Source of the DNA: Hyphomicrobiales bacterium | GTDB taxonomy: Bacteria > Pseudomonadota > Alphaproteobacteria > Rhizobiales > Rhizobiaceae | Direction of reading: 5' to 3' | NCBI GenBank assembly: GCA_017305835.1 | Contig: JAFKJY010000040.1 | Coordinates: 62,001-126,000, forward strand | DNA length: 64,000 bases | In this document: positions 51,590 through 60,727 of the stretch, piece by piece | Layout: each line of letters opens with the position of its first letter | Numbering within the stretch: the stretch's first letter is position 1 | Program-made: the position numbers and the translations under genes | The notes under the pieces: model-generated | The model's input: only the letters and a program-made list of their open reading frames with translations | Told to the model about the DNA's origin: nothing | Databases searched by the model: none

Positions 51590-54500
51590 ATGTTCGTCCT
51601 GCGATTCCTGTGGTCCGTCCTGACCTCGCCGATCCTGTGGACGCTGATCGGCCTGACGCTGCTGTCGGTCGTGGTGTGGATCTTCGGGCCGATCGTCGCC
51701 ATCGGCCCCTACCAGCCGCTCGAACCCGAGACCGTGCGCATCGCGGTTATCGCGGTCTTCTTCATCCTGTGGCTCATCCGCCTCGTCATCGTCAGCCGGC
51801 GCGCCATGCAGGCGAACCGGATGTTCGTGCAGGAGATCGCCGCGCCGGCCGAGGAAAAGCTGGCGGACCCGGGCGCGGAAAGCGTCGCCGCCGTCGGCGC
51901 GAAGTTCCAGGAAGTGCTCACCGAGCTGCGCCGGCGCAAGCTCGGCAACCGGCGTTTCCTGCGCGAGATGCCGTGGTACGTCATCGTCGGACCGCCCGGC
52001 ACCGGCAAGACCACGGCTCTGCGCCAGTCCGGCCTCAACTTCCCGATCGACTTGACAGGCGACCTGCACGGCATCGGCGGAACGCGCAACTGCGACTGGT
52101 TCTTCACCGAGAACGCGGTGCTGATCGACACCGCCGGCCGCTACACGCAGCAGGAAAGCCAGCCCGACGTCGACGCCACCGAATGGCTCGGCTTCCTCGA
52201 CCTCCTGAAGAAGCATCGCGGGGCGCGCGCGCTCAACGGCGTGATCGTGACGATCTCCGTCGACGTGCTGTCGGAAGGCGACGAGGCGATCCGCTCGCAC
52301 GGCCGCAAGATCAGGCGGCGCCTGGCGGAGCTCAACGAGCGCCTGGAGATCAAGCTGCCGGTCTACCTGATGCTGACCAAGGCCGATCTCATCAAGGGCT
52401 TCGAGCAGTTCTTCGGCAAGCTTTCGACGGCGGCGCGCGAGCAGGTCTGGGGCACCACCTTCCCGGTCGACGCGCGGATCACGCGCGAGAACGTCGGCAA
52501 GGAGATCTCGACGCTGGCGCGCGAACTCGAAGTGCGCATGGTGCCGCGCCTCGAGGACGAGGAACGGCTCAGCGACCGCGCCGAGGTGTTCCGCTTCCCG
52601 GCGCAGGTGGAAAGCCTCTCGGAGCCGATCCAGCTCCTGGTCGACACCATGGTCGGCGAGAGCAAATACGAGGAAAGCGCCTGGCTGCGCGGCATCTACT
52701 TCACCTCGGCCACGCAGGAGGGCGCGCCAATCGACCGGCTGGCCGCCCAGCTTTCCTCCTCCTTCGGCCTGCCGCCGCGCCGCAGCATGCTGGCGCAGCG
52801 CGTCGAGCGCCGCAGCTTCTTCCTCAAGCACCTGCTCACCGAGGTGATCTTCCGGGAGGCCGGGCTCGGGACGTTCGATCCGCTCGCGCTGAAGCGGCGC
52901 GCCTGGATCTGGCGCGGCGCCGTCGCGGCATCCGTGCTCGTCGTGCTGGCGGCCGCAACGGCCTTCACACTCTCCTACCTCGACAACCGGCAGGCGGTGG
53001 ACGCGCAGGCCGATGAGCTCGTGGCCCTGCAGCGGCCGCTGGCAGCGGCGGCCGCCGAGCCGACGCTCGTCCAGTCGCCGACGCTCGAAAGCGCGCTCAC
53101 CGCGATGGACGGGGTCGTCGCCTCGCGCGCCGCGATCCCCTCCGGGATCCCCGATCTCACCGGCCCGTCGGCGAGCGCCGAGCTGCGGCAGGCGCAGACG
53201 GCAGCCTACAACCACGCGCTTCGCAACGTGCTGGAGCCGCGCATGGTCGCGCTTCTGGAAGCGACCATGTGGCGGCAGATCCGCGAGCCGGAATTCATGC
53301 TCGGCGCGCTCAAGACCTACCGGATGATGACCGGCCTGTCGCAGATGGACCCGGACTTTGCGCAGGGCTGGTGGCTGAACGAGATGCCGGACAACGCGCC
53401 GGTCGCGCCGTTCCCGACCCAGAACGCGGAGGAGCACGAGCTCGCCGCCATCCGGCGCATGGCCGTCGACGATTCCTACGTCCAGCCCGACAACGCGCTG
53501 GTCGCGGAGGCGCTGAAGACGGTCTGCACGATCTCGCTTCCCGTGCGCGCCTACAAGCAGTTGCTGGCGGACGACGCGGTTGCCAGCCTGCCCGAGTGGA
53601 TCCCGGCGAACTTCGCCGGTCCGAACGGCGCCAAGGTGCTTGCCCGCCGCTCCGAGAAGACGCTGCGCAACGGCATATCGGGCGCCTACACCTATGCCGG
53701 CTTCCACGACGCGATCCTCGACCGGGTCGAGGACGTCGCCGCGCAGGCCGCGCTCGACCGCGCCGTGTTCGCCGGCGGCTGCTCGGAGAACTCCGAGACC
53801 TCGGTGCCGGCGCTCGCGGAAGACGTGCTCAAGCTCTACTACGAGGACTACATCGCCCAGTGGGATAGCTTCCTGCGCGACGTGCGCGTGGCGCCGCTGA
53901 CCGACCTTTCGGTGGCCAGCGAGAATTTGAAGGACCTGTCGAGCGCCGACTCCTCGCTGAAGCGCCTGCTGACCGCGGTCGTGCGCGAAACCGAGCTCAC
54001 CCGCTCGGACGACGAGCCGGCGGATGCGGCCGGCGGCGACAACAAGGCGGCCAAGAAGGGCGCGTCCAAGATCCTCGGCAAGCTCGGCAAGGTCGGAAAG
54101 CTGGTCAAGAAGGGCGCCAAGCTGCTGCCGAAGGGCGGTTCCGAGGCGCAGGTCGACCAGACCGGCACGCTGGTCGCCGAGCACTTCAAGCCGCTGAAGG
54201 GGGTGATCGCCGAGGTCGACGGGCAGCCGCCCGCGCTCGATGCCGCGATCGTCGCGCTGACCAATTTGTCGAACATGCTGCAGACGGTCAACGCCACGCC
54301 CGACCCGAACGAGACCATCAAGAAGCAGGGCGGCCTCGCCGAACTGACGGGAGCGGTCGCGCGCCAGGCGCAGATCCTGCCCGACCCGGTCGACGACTGG
54401 CTGGGCGGCATCGCCGGCGACGCGAGTGGGCTGACGCAGCGCGCCGTCACCTCCGAGCTCAACGCCATCTGGCGCGCCGATGTGCTGCCCTTCTGCCAGT

Positions 54501-55141
54501 CGGCGCTCAACAACCGTTATCCGTTCGACGCCGAGAGCGCCGTCGACGTCAACGTGCGCGACTTCGCGCGGCTGTTCGGCCCCGGCGGCATGATCGACGC
54601 CTTCATCAACGACCATTTGCTGACCTATATCGACACGACCAGCTCGCCGTGGAAATGGCGTGCCGATTTCGGCCTGAACGGCGGCTCGCTGGCGGCGTTC
54701 GAGCAGGCGCGGCGCATCCGCGACGACCTGTTCGCCGGCGGCCAGGGGCCGGTGATGAACTTCACGCTGGAGGCGGTCGACCTCTCTCCGCGGGTGACCC
54801 GCGTCACGCTCAACCTCGATGGCCAGAACCTCGTCTACTACAACAACGCGACGCGGCCGCAGCCGATGACCTGGCCCGGCAAGGACGGGACCGGCGCGAT
54901 CTCGCTCGCCTTCCAGCCGATCGACGGATCGCCTGAGGTGCGTCTCAGCGAGACGGGAAGCTGGGCCTGGCTGCGCATGCTGCGGGCCGGCCGCTTCACG
55001 CCGACCTCGCTCACCGACGTCTACGACCTGCGGCTCGGCACCGGCGGCGTCTTCGCCGATTTCAAGCTGAAGGCAGCGAGCGTCGAGAACCCGTACAATC
55101 TGCAGATGTTCAAGAAGTTCAGTTGCCCGGCCCAGCTATGA
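51590..55141 (+). CDS. tssM: T6SS membrane protein TssM (IcmF)
   Basis: A 1183-residue IcmF-family protein that spans the inner membrane and reaches the outer-membrane side. Two N-terminal membrane helices (about 10-40 and 49-70), a cytoplasmic NTPase-like domain with Walker A GPPGTGKT at 134-141 and LIDTAGRY after it, a third helix (about 443-465, ASVLVVLAAATAFTLSYL), then a large periplasmic part ending in the beta-rich C-terminal domain. A Lys-rich stretch (near 820-850, KKGASKILGKLGKVGKLVKK) is unusual for a periplasmic region. Stop overlaps the tagF ATG. Confidence 0.95.
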   Translation: MFVLRFLWSVLTSPILWTLIGLTLLSVVVWIFGPIVAIGPYQPLEPETVRIAVIAVFFILWLIRLVIVSRRAMQANRMFVQEIAAPAEEKLADPGAESVAAVGAKFQEVLTELRRRKLGNRRFLREMPWYVIVGPPGTGKTTALRQSGLNFPIDLTGDLHGIGGTRNCDWFFTENAVLIDTAGRYTQQESQPDVDATEWLGFLDLLKKHRGARALNGVIVTISVDVLSEGDEAIRSHGRKIRRRLAELNERLEIKLPVYLMLTKADLIKGFEQFFGKLSTAAREQVWGTTFPVDARITRENVGKEISTLARELEVRMVPRLEDEERLSDRAEVFRFPAQVESLSEPIQLLVDTMVGESKYEESAWLRGIYFTSATQEGAPIDRLAAQLSSSFGLPPRRSMLAQRVERRSFFLKHLLTEVIFREAGLGTFDPLALKRRAWIWRGAVAASVLVVLAAATAFTLSYLDNRQAVDAQADELVALQRPLAAAAAEPTLVQSPTLESALTAMDGVVASRAAIPSGIPDLTGPSASAELRQAQTAAYNHALRNVLEPRMVALLEATMWRQIREPEFMLGALKTYRMMTGLSQMDPDFAQGWWLNEMPDNAPVAPFPTQNAEEHELAAIRRMAVDDSYVQPDNALVAEALKTVCTISLPVRAYKQLLADDAVASLPEWIPANFAGPNGAKVLARRSEKTLRNGISGAYTYAGFHDAILDRVEDVAAQAALDRAVFAGGCSENSETSVPALAEDVLKLYYEDYIAQWDSFLRDVRVAPLTDLSVASENLKDLSSADSSLKRLLTAVVRETELTRSDDEPADAAGGDNKAAKKGASKILGKLGKVGKLVKKGAKLLPKGGSEAQVDQTGTLVAEHFKPLKGVIAEVDGQPPALDAAIVALTNLSNMLQTVNATPDPNETIKKQGGLAELTGAVARQAQILPDPVDDWLGGIAGDASGLTQRAVTSELNAIWRADVLPFCQSALNNRYPFDAESAVDVNVRDFARLFGPGGMIDAFINDHLLTYIDTTSSPWKWRADFGLNGGSLAAFEQARRIRDDLFAGGQGPVMNFTLEAVDLSPRVTRVTLNLDGQNLVYYNNATRPQPMTWPGKDGTGAISLAFQPIDGSPEVRLSETGSWAWLRMLRAGRFTPTSLTDVYDLRLGTGGVFADFKLKAASVENPYNLQMFKKFSCPAQL

Positions 55142-55659
55142 CGACGGGGTTCTTCGGCAAGATTCCGGCGACGGGCGACTTTGTCGGCTGGAACCTGCCG
55201 CGCATCTTCACCGACCGGTGGGATCGCTGGATGTCGATGGAATTGCGCGACCGGCCCGAGACCGGCGACCTCGACCGGCGGAGCTGGCGCTTCGCCATAA
55301 AGGGCGGGATCTTCGGCGACCAGCCCTGCGCGGGGGCGTGGCGCATGAGCAGGGACCGCGTCGGCCGCCGCTACCCGTTCGCGATCGTCAGGCTGGGCGA
55401 GGTCCCGGACGCCAATGACGGCTGGTACGACGCGATCGCCGACTGCCTGAAAGGCGCCGTCGAAGGCGGCTGGACGACCGACGAGATCACCCGGCAACTC
55501 GCCTCCGTGCCCCCGCCTTCCACCCGCAGCGCGCCGGAGCGCATCGCCTTCTGGTGCGACGACTGGGAGGTGCAGGAGCTCGCCTTCGCCGACATCCACG
55601 AGCTCGCCGAGAAGGGCCTGCCCGCGATGCGGGCCGCGTCGACGGTCGAGGCGCCCTGA
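55138..55659 (+). CDS. tagF: T6SS-associated protein TagF
   Basis: A 173-residue TagF (DUF2094), known in relatives as a post-translational brake on T6SS assembly. The start MTTGFFGKIPATGDFVGWNLP and FTDRWDRWMSMELRD are the family signature, with RVGRRYPFAIV following. It is at the short end for the family. The ATG overlaps the tssM stop by 3 bases; an upstream in-frame ATG (55123) is less likely. It ends the structural part of the operon; the effector-module genes follow 2 bases later. Confidence 0.92.
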   Translation: MTTGFFGKIPATGDFVGWNLPRIFTDRWDRWMSMELRDRPETGDLDRRSWRFAIKGGIFGDQPCAGAWRMSRDRVGRRYPFAIVRLGEVPDANDGWYDAIADCLKGAVEGGWTTDEITRQLASVPPPSTRSAPERIAFWCDDWEVQELAFADIHELAEKGLPAMRAASTVEAP

Positions 55660-55661
55660 CC

Positions 55662-56513
55662 ATGGGCAATTCGGTCTACGCCAACAAGATGGGCTTCTTC
55701 CACAAGGGAAGCGGTGGAACCGGCATCGCCCAGCTCGACGTCTGCCTCAGCCCGCCGCCGCCGCCAGCCGGGCCCGTCCCGATCCCCTATGTGAACATCG
55801 TCAAGGCGAGCGACCTGATCAAGGGCAGCAAGACGGTCAAGATCCAGGGCAACCCGACGGCGCTGGAGAACGTCTCCGAGATCGCGATGAGCACCGGCAA
55901 CGAGGCGGCGACGCCGGGGCTCGGGGCCGGCGTCATCACCCACAGGATCAAGGGCAAGGGCGTCTTCACGCTGTGGTCGTTCGACGTGAAGGTGGAGGGC
56001 AAGGGCGTCTGCCGGCACGGCGACCCGATGGGCCAGAACGAGGCCAGCGAGCCGCCGAACTGCGTCGACGTGCAGGCGCTGGTCGACTTCATGATGGCGC
56101 TCATGGCGGCAGGCAATTTCAGGCCGTGCGACACCCATTATTCCTCGGACCGGTGCCGGCCCGCGCGGACGGACGCGCAGGCCGAGGCCGTCAACGGCAA
56201 GCCGTGCTGGGAATGCCAGCGCGACACCGACGGGCCGGTGGCGCCGAGCTACCGGGGCGCCGGCGGCGCAGCCAAGCCGGTGACCAACGCCGCGGGCGAG
56301 ACCAAGGAATACATGACGCACGACCACCAGCCGCCGCTGAACATGGCGTGGGAGCTCGGCGGCTGCTGGATGGAGAAGAGTCCGGAGGCCTTCAAGCAGC
56401 ACTTCGCCAAGCCGGAGACGGTGAAGCCGCATTGCCGGGCGCATGCCTGCAGCCAGGGCGGCACGATGGGCCACTATGTCCGCAACAACATGCAACACCC
56501 CGCGACCTTCTAG
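55662..56513 (+). CDS. PAAR-like (DUF4150) protein with candidate HNH nuclease tail
   Basis: A 283-residue protein. Residues 1-125 are a PAAR-like DUF4150 domain (QLDVCLSPPPPP, PVPIPYVNIVKASDLIKGSK, STGNEAATPGLGAGVI, DVKVEGKGVCRHGDPMGQN), which caps the VgrG spike in other systems. Residues about 150-283 hold CWEC at 182-185, HDHQPP at 220-225, N227, and HCRAHAC at 257-263. A CxxC, a DHxxP and a later Cys/His pair are the layout of a zinc-stabilised HNH nuclease fold. Together they suggest a spike-borne DNase toxin. The PAAR call is firm; the nuclease call is inference from motifs. Two related small proteins follow, one of which may be its immunity protein. Confidence 0.8.
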   Translation: MGNSVYANKMGFFHKGSGGTGIAQLDVCLSPPPPPAGPVPIPYVNIVKASDLIKGSKTVKIQGNPTALENVSEIAMSTGNEAATPGLGAGVITHRIKGKGVFTLWSFDVKVEGKGVCRHGDPMGQNEASEPPNCVDVQALVDFMMALMAAGNFRPCDTHYSSDRCRPARTDAQAEAVNGKPCWECQRDTDGPVAPSYRGAGGAAKPVTNAAGETKEYMTHDHQPPLNMAWELGGCWMEKSPEAFKQHFAKPETVKPHCRAHACSQGGTMGHYVRNNMQHPATF

Positions 56514-56526
56514 GATCGGATGAGCC

Positions 56527-56937
56527 ATGGCTTCCGCGCGCGAGCTGCAGTCCGGTTACATCGCGGAGCTTCGCGCCGTCGCGCCCGCGATCGACGGATG
56601 GTGGGAGGAGCTGAACAACGGGCCTCGGGCGAAGTTCGCACAATATCGCTGGCCGACCGGCCCGGCGGGCCATCCCCGCGTGCTCGCCATCTTCCGCAAG
56701 TATTTCCTGCTGATCGAGCAGGAGAACGAGGAGCTTCGCCGCAAGCCGCTGGCCGCTTGGCCGGAGGATACCGAGGAAATGTGGGGCAAGGCGAGCATGG
56801 GGGACGAACGGCAGATCGAGAACCCCGCCGACCTGCTGATCCACGACATCCCGACGCTGGCGCCGGACGTCGGGCATCTGGCGCTCGGCATCGTCTTCGT
56901 GCCGATCGGGCTCGACGAGGAGGAGGAGTTCGTCTGA
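56527..56937 (+). CDS. Small hypothetical protein, possible immunity protein (copy 1)
   Basis: A 136-residue acidic soluble protein of no family I recognise, without signal peptide or membrane helix. It begins 13 bases after the PAAR-HNH gene. It shares a motif order with the next protein: WWE (25-27), HPRV (49-52), a helical region, then PIGLD (126-130) close to the C-terminus. Position after a candidate toxin makes immunity a reasonable guess, but nothing in the sequence proves it. Confidence 0.7.
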   Translation: MASARELQSGYIAELRAVAPAIDGWWEELNNGPRAKFAQYRWPTGPAGHPRVLAIFRKYFLLIEQENEELRRKPLAAWPEDTEEMWGKASMGDERQIENPADLLIHDIPTLAPDVGHLALGIVFVPIGLDEEEEFV

Positions 56938-57416
56938 TGACGCCGACGACCCTCTTCGAGCCGGAGAGCGGGATGCGCCGGCTGCTGTCGGCGCCGTCCG
57001 ACATCGAGCCGCGCGACTATCCGGTGCTGCGCAGAGAGGCCGCGCCGCAGGCCTTCCAGGCGCTCTACGACGAGTATCGCGAGCGGCTGTGGCGCGCCCA
57101 TCTGGTTGCGGTTCCGTGGTGGGAGGACACGATCAGGGCGCAGGAACGTCTCGGCAGGAGCCGGGCGGAGGCGGTCGACGTCTCCTTCGACAAGCGCATT
57201 GCGGGCGCGGCGGCACATCCGGCGGTCGTCCACGTGCTGAGGGAGTGCTGGCTGCGCTGCGTGGAGCTGTGCGAAGCCTATCCCGGCCGCGAGGTGGCGC
57301 CCGAGACGCTGCTGCTGCAATGGCTGGCCGATGCCGGCGAGACCGATCTGGTGGCGGTCGTCACCTGCATGCCGTACTGGCCGATCGGCATGGACGCGGA
57401 CGGCAACTGGGTCTGA
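56937..57416 (+). CDS. Small hypothetical protein, related to its neighbour (copy 2)
   Basis: A 159-residue soluble protein, family not recognised. Its ATG shares one base with the previous stop (TGATG), so the two are co-translated. It repeats the neighbour's landmarks: WWE (61-63), HPAV (94-97), ELCEAYPGREVAPETLLLQW, and PIGMD (149-153) before a short acidic/aromatic end. Probably arose by duplication of copy 1 or from a common ancestor. It could be a second immunity protein or an adaptor. Confidence 0.7.
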   Translation: MTPTTLFEPESGMRRLLSAPSDIEPRDYPVLRREAAPQAFQALYDEYRERLWRAHLVAVPWWEDTIRAQERLGRSRAEAVDVSFDKRIAGAAAHPAVVHVLRECWLRCVELCEAYPGREVAPETLLLQWLADAGETDLVAVVTCMPYWPIGMDADGNWV

Positions 57417-57419
57417 CCG

Positions 57420-58508
57420 ATGATCTTCGCCATCCCGCTGGACAACCGCACGCCGTTTTCCGCGCTGACGAACGTGCAGCTCGACGCAGACGGCCAAGAG
57501 GTCCTGATCGCCATGTTCTCGGCGAGCTTCCAGCTATCCGAGGCGACCGGCGCGCTGGAGCCGGCGGCCGATCCGCTGCCGGTGACCTTGGGCGACATTC
57601 CGGCGGGCGCGCCGGGCCGCTCCTCGATCCGCTACGATTCCGATGCCTGCGCCACCAAGCCAGGCGTCGACGTGGTGGTCAACGGCACAGCCTACGCGCC
57701 GAAGGGCAAGCCGGTGCGCGAGATGCAGGTCGGGCTGCAGGTCGGGCCCATCCGCAAGGTGCTGCACGTCATGGGCGACCGGCTCTACGACGCCGGCGGA
57801 TACAGCGCGCCGCATCCGTTCACCAAGATGCCGATCGTCTACGAGCGGGCCTATGGCGGGACGACTGAGGACGGACGGGTCGATCCGCGCAACCCGGTCG
57901 GCATCGGCTACCGCCACGCACCGTCGTCCGATCCCGCCGTCCGGTCGCAGGCGCCGAACATCACCTATCCCGAAGAGCCGCATATAAGCCCCTCGGACCG
58001 GCCGCGACCGGCCGGCTTCGGGGTGGTCAGTCGCGCGTGGCAGCCGCGGGTCGGGCTGGCGGGCACCTACGACCAGGCCTGGCGCGACACCCAGTGGCCG
58101 CTGCCGGCGAAGGATTTCGACGATCGCCACAACCTGTCCGCGCCGACCGACCAGCAGATGCAGCGGCTGGCCGGCGGCGAGACCGTGACGCTGGTCGGCA
58201 TGACGCCGTCGGGACGGCTGGAGTTCCGTGTTCCCACCGTGACGGCGCCGATCCGGCTCGTCTTCGACGACCGCGTCGAGGAGCAGGCGTTCAAGCCGGA
58301 TTCCCTCATCATCGAGCCCGACCTTTCGCGCGTCACGCTCAAGGCGCGGCTTTCAATGGTGCCGAAGCGCAACGGCCCAGGGCTGCGCAGCATCCTGTTC
58401 GGCCACGCGACCCCCGCCCTCGTGCTCGCCCATCGCAAGCGGAAGCCCTATTTCACGAGCCTCGGCGGCGACGGCACCGTTCAGGGCATCAGCGCGTGGC
58501 GGGCATGA
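57420..58508 (+). CDS. DUF2169-family T6SS effector-associated protein
   Basis: A 362-residue DUF2169 protein; in other alphaproteobacteria members act as adaptors needed to load PAAR-linked effectors onto VgrG. Visible family parts: NRTPFSALTNVQLDADGQE near 8-26, KPGVDVVVNGTAYAPKGKPV near 80-99, PIVYERAYGGT and NPVGIGYRH. No signal peptide. It is 3 bases after copy 2 of the small proteins and overlaps the next gene by ATGA, so it belongs to the effector module. Confidence 0.88.
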   Translation: MIFAIPLDNRTPFSALTNVQLDADGQEVLIAMFSASFQLSEATGALEPAADPLPVTLGDIPAGAPGRSSIRYDSDACATKPGVDVVVNGTAYAPKGKPVREMQVGLQVGPIRKVLHVMGDRLYDAGGYSAPHPFTKMPIVYERAYGGTTEDGRVDPRNPVGIGYRHAPSSDPAVRSQAPNITYPEEPHISPSDRPRPAGFGVVSRAWQPRVGLAGTYDQAWRDTQWPLPAKDFDDRHNLSAPTDQQMQRLAGGETVTLVGMTPSGRLEFRVPTVTAPIRLVFDDRVEEQAFKPDSLIIEPDLSRVTLKARLSMVPKRNGPGLRSILFGHATPALVLAHRKRKPYFTSLGGDGTVQGISAWRA

Positions 58509-59551
58509 AGCGGCCCCTCTATCTTTCCGGGGGTGGCGCGGTGACGCCCGGAGGGCTGGACCTGCGCCAGACGCTCGCGGCGATCCGCGCCGGGCTCTCG
58601 GCCTTCGAGGAGGAATTCCTGGTCGAGCCTTTCGCCGACACCCAGCTCATTGCGCGGGTTCCCACCCACTATCAGTTGCGGCGGACGCAGGGGACCTGGC
58701 TGCTCAACCTCGCCGAAAGGGCAATTTCGGAAGCGCTCCGCAGCGGCAGCGCGAGCGCGCAGGAGACCGCCCTGCTGATCGCGACGCCGGAGAGCTTCCG
58801 CAAGCATCCCGCCTTCGACGACGTCCCGTTGGCCGGCTTCCTGCCGGCATTGACGCGGCAGATGGGCGTCACCTTCCACGCCGCCTCGCGCGTGGTGGAC
58901 GGCGGCGCGGCGGCCAATGTCGGGCTGATCGAGCGCGCCGCCGAAATCCTCGAAGCGCAGGGCGCGCGGCAGGTCCTGCTCGGCGGCGTCGACAGCTTCC
59001 TCAACGACGGCGACCTCGCCCGGCTGCGCGACGCCAAGCGCCTCGCCGGCGGCGAGAATGCGCAAGGCCTCGTCCCCGGCGAGGCGGCGGCGTTTGCCCG
59101 CATCACGCTTGCGCCCGAGGCGGCGGGCGCGGTCGTGCCGGCGATCCGCGGACTGGGCGTCGCGCAGGAAGCGGACAGCGTGCTCTCCGACCGGACCAGC
59201 CAGGGCCGAGGCCTGCTCGCGGCGCTGCGCGCTGCGACGGCGAGCCCCGGCCCGGGAGAGCCCGACATCTCCTTCGTCGTCAGCAACTCCAACGGCGAGC
59301 GGTTCAGCGGGCTGGAGCAACTGATCGCGCGGGCGCGCTTCTACCAGACGCGGCGCGAATTGCTGGCGACGTGCTATCCGGCGATGACCGTCGGCGACGT
59401 CGGTGCCGCGAGCGGCGCGCTCGCTTTGCTGGTCGCGGCCGACAGCATCGCCAGGGACTATGCCCCCGGCCCGGTCGCCATGTGCGAGGTGGCGTCGGAG
59501 GCCGGTACGCGGGCCGCCGCTGCCGTCTTCGGCATGCGCCGCGCGGCCTGA
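58505..59551 (+). CDS. Thiolase-fold (beta-ketoacyl-synthase-like) protein lacking catalytic residues
   Basis: A 348-residue protein with a ketosynthase-like layout: LYLSGGGAVTPGGLDLRQTL at the start, RAAEILEAQGARQVLLGGVDSFL near 139-161, GLVPGEAAAFARI near 182-194 and VGDVGAASGALALLVAAD near 297-314. The nucleophile position has no cysteine (RVVDGGAAAN), the first active-site histidine (normally HGT) is replaced by SNSNGE, and the second (normally GH-GAAG) reads GDVGAASG. It is also shorter than true ketosynthases (about 410). Most likely a structural or binding role in the T6SS effector module. It converges with the HEAT-like gene, 4 bases apart. Confidence 0.75.
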   Translation: MKRPLYLSGGGAVTPGGLDLRQTLAAIRAGLSAFEEEFLVEPFADTQLIARVPTHYQLRRTQGTWLLNLAERAISEALRSGSASAQETALLIATPESFRKHPAFDDVPLAGFLPALTRQMGVTFHAASRVVDGGAAANVGLIERAAEILEAQGARQVLLGGVDSFLNDGDLARLRDAKRLAGGENAQGLVPGEAAAFARITLAPEAAGAVVPAIRGLGVAQEADSVLSDRTSQGRGLLAALRAATASPGPGEPDISFVVSNSNGERFSGLEQLIARARFYQTRRELLATCYPAMTVGDVGAASGALALLVAADSIARDYAPGPVAMCEVASEAGTRAAAAVFGMRRAA

Positions 59552-59555
59552 TCCT

Positions 59556-60719
59556 TCACATCCACGCCGGGTACTGATGCGTGCGGCGCCAGTTCGCCAG
59601 CAGCAGCTCCGGCTCCCGCAAGGCCGCGCGGTAGGCATCCAGCCGCTGTCGCCGCATCGACTGGTAGGGTGCGCCGGGCTGCGAGGCGGCCCGCTCCTTC
59701 CACCACGCCGCCACCTGGTCGGCCGCCGGCAGCTCGGTCTCCTCGCGGTCGGCGAAGGCCGGGCCGAGCGAGGCCGGATCGGAGGTGAAGGCGTCCGTGT
59801 CGTCGAAATCGACGGCGAACAGGTCGCGCAGCGCCTCTCCCGCGGCAACCGCCAGTTCGGGATCGCGCATCTTCTCGATCAGCCACGGCATGATCGCCGT
59901 ATCGCCGAGCAGGCCGATCGAGGCCACCGCGTCGACACGCGACAGCGGCTGCTCGAGGCGGGTCTGGAGCCAGCGCTTGGCTTCGGCGGCAGGAGTCGTC
60001 AGCAGCCGCATCTCCATGGCCCTGCGGGCAAGCCCGGGCACGGTGAGCACAAGCCGGTCGAGCACGGGGCGGCCGGCCTTCGGGTCGCCCAGCAGGCAGG
60101 AAGCGACGGCCGCCTCGAGCCTCTCGCCCGCATCCTCCCGGCCGAGGGCCGCCTGCACGGCCGGCATGTGCTGCCGCTGCTTCAGCCGACCCGCGAGCTT
60201 CAGGGCGCGGATGCGGACGCTCGCGTCCGGGTCGTCGAGGCACTCGCCGAGCTTCGGCCCGGCATCCACGCGATGGTGCCACAGCGACGCCAGCCCCAGC
60301 GACCTCAGCATCGGCTTGCGGGAGTTGATCCAGTCGGCGACGAAGGGGCGGAGGTTTTCGCGCGGCGTCCGGGCTATCGCCCCCGACAGTGCGGCCACGC
60401 CGCCTTCGCCCAGCGGCCCGGCCAGCTCCAGCGCCTCGGCGACGGCCTCGGGCGATCCCGAGCGCAGCGCCAGCACGCCGACGACGAAGGTCTCGCCCGG
60501 CTCCGCATAGTCCGCGAAACGCTCCTTCGCGAGGGTCCAGCCGGCGAGCCCGGCCGCCTCAAGCCCCTCGATATTGGCTTCCAGGCGCTGGTCGATGCGG
60601 CCGATGCCCGTCTCGTCGAGCAGGTGCCCGTCGATCGCGTTGCGACGGCGCAGCCACAGGAACGCGGCCTCCTCGGCGTGCTGCGCCGTGATGCCGGCAA
60701 TGGTGGCGACGCGCAGCAT
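59556..60719 (-). CDS. TIGR02270-like HEAT-repeat protein, T6SS-associated
   Basis: A 387-residue, mainly helical protein with repeated Ala/Leu-rich helix pairs of HEAT type (for example DPDASVRIRALKLAGRLKQ and ERLEAAVASCLLGDPKAGRP). The N-terminus HAEEAAFLWLRRRNAIDG and C-terminus RRQRLDAYRAALREPELLLANW resemble the TIGR02270 family found near T6SS and VgrG genes. Likely a protein-binding scaffold. Last gene of the vgrG operon, 8 bases after the DUF6484-like gene. Confidence 0.75.
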   Translation of the reverse strand: MLRVATIAGITAQHAEEAAFLWLRRRNAIDGHLLDETGIGRIDQRLEANIEGLEAAGLAGWTLAKERFADYAEPGETFVVGVLALRSGSPEAVAEALELAGPLGEGGVAALSGAIARTPRENLRPFVADWINSRKPMLRSLGLASLWHHRVDAGPKLGECLDDPDASVRIRALKLAGRLKQRQHMPAVQAALGREDAGERLEAAVASCLLGDPKAGRPVLDRLVLTVPGLARRAMEMRLLTTPAAEAKRWLQTRLEQPLSRVDAVASIGLLGDTAIMPWLIEKMRDPELAVAAGEALRDLFAVDFDDTDAFTSDPASLGPAFADREETELPAADQVAAWWKERAASQPGAPYQSMRRQRLDAYRAALREPELLLANWRRTHQYPAWM

Positions 60720-60727
60720 CCGCGCCC

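Noticed and set aside
54061..54120. Lys-rich stretch of TssM as a possible frameshift or insertion
   Set aside because: The frame is intact on both sides and the region is in the variable linker of the protein; it is noted in the TssM entry only.
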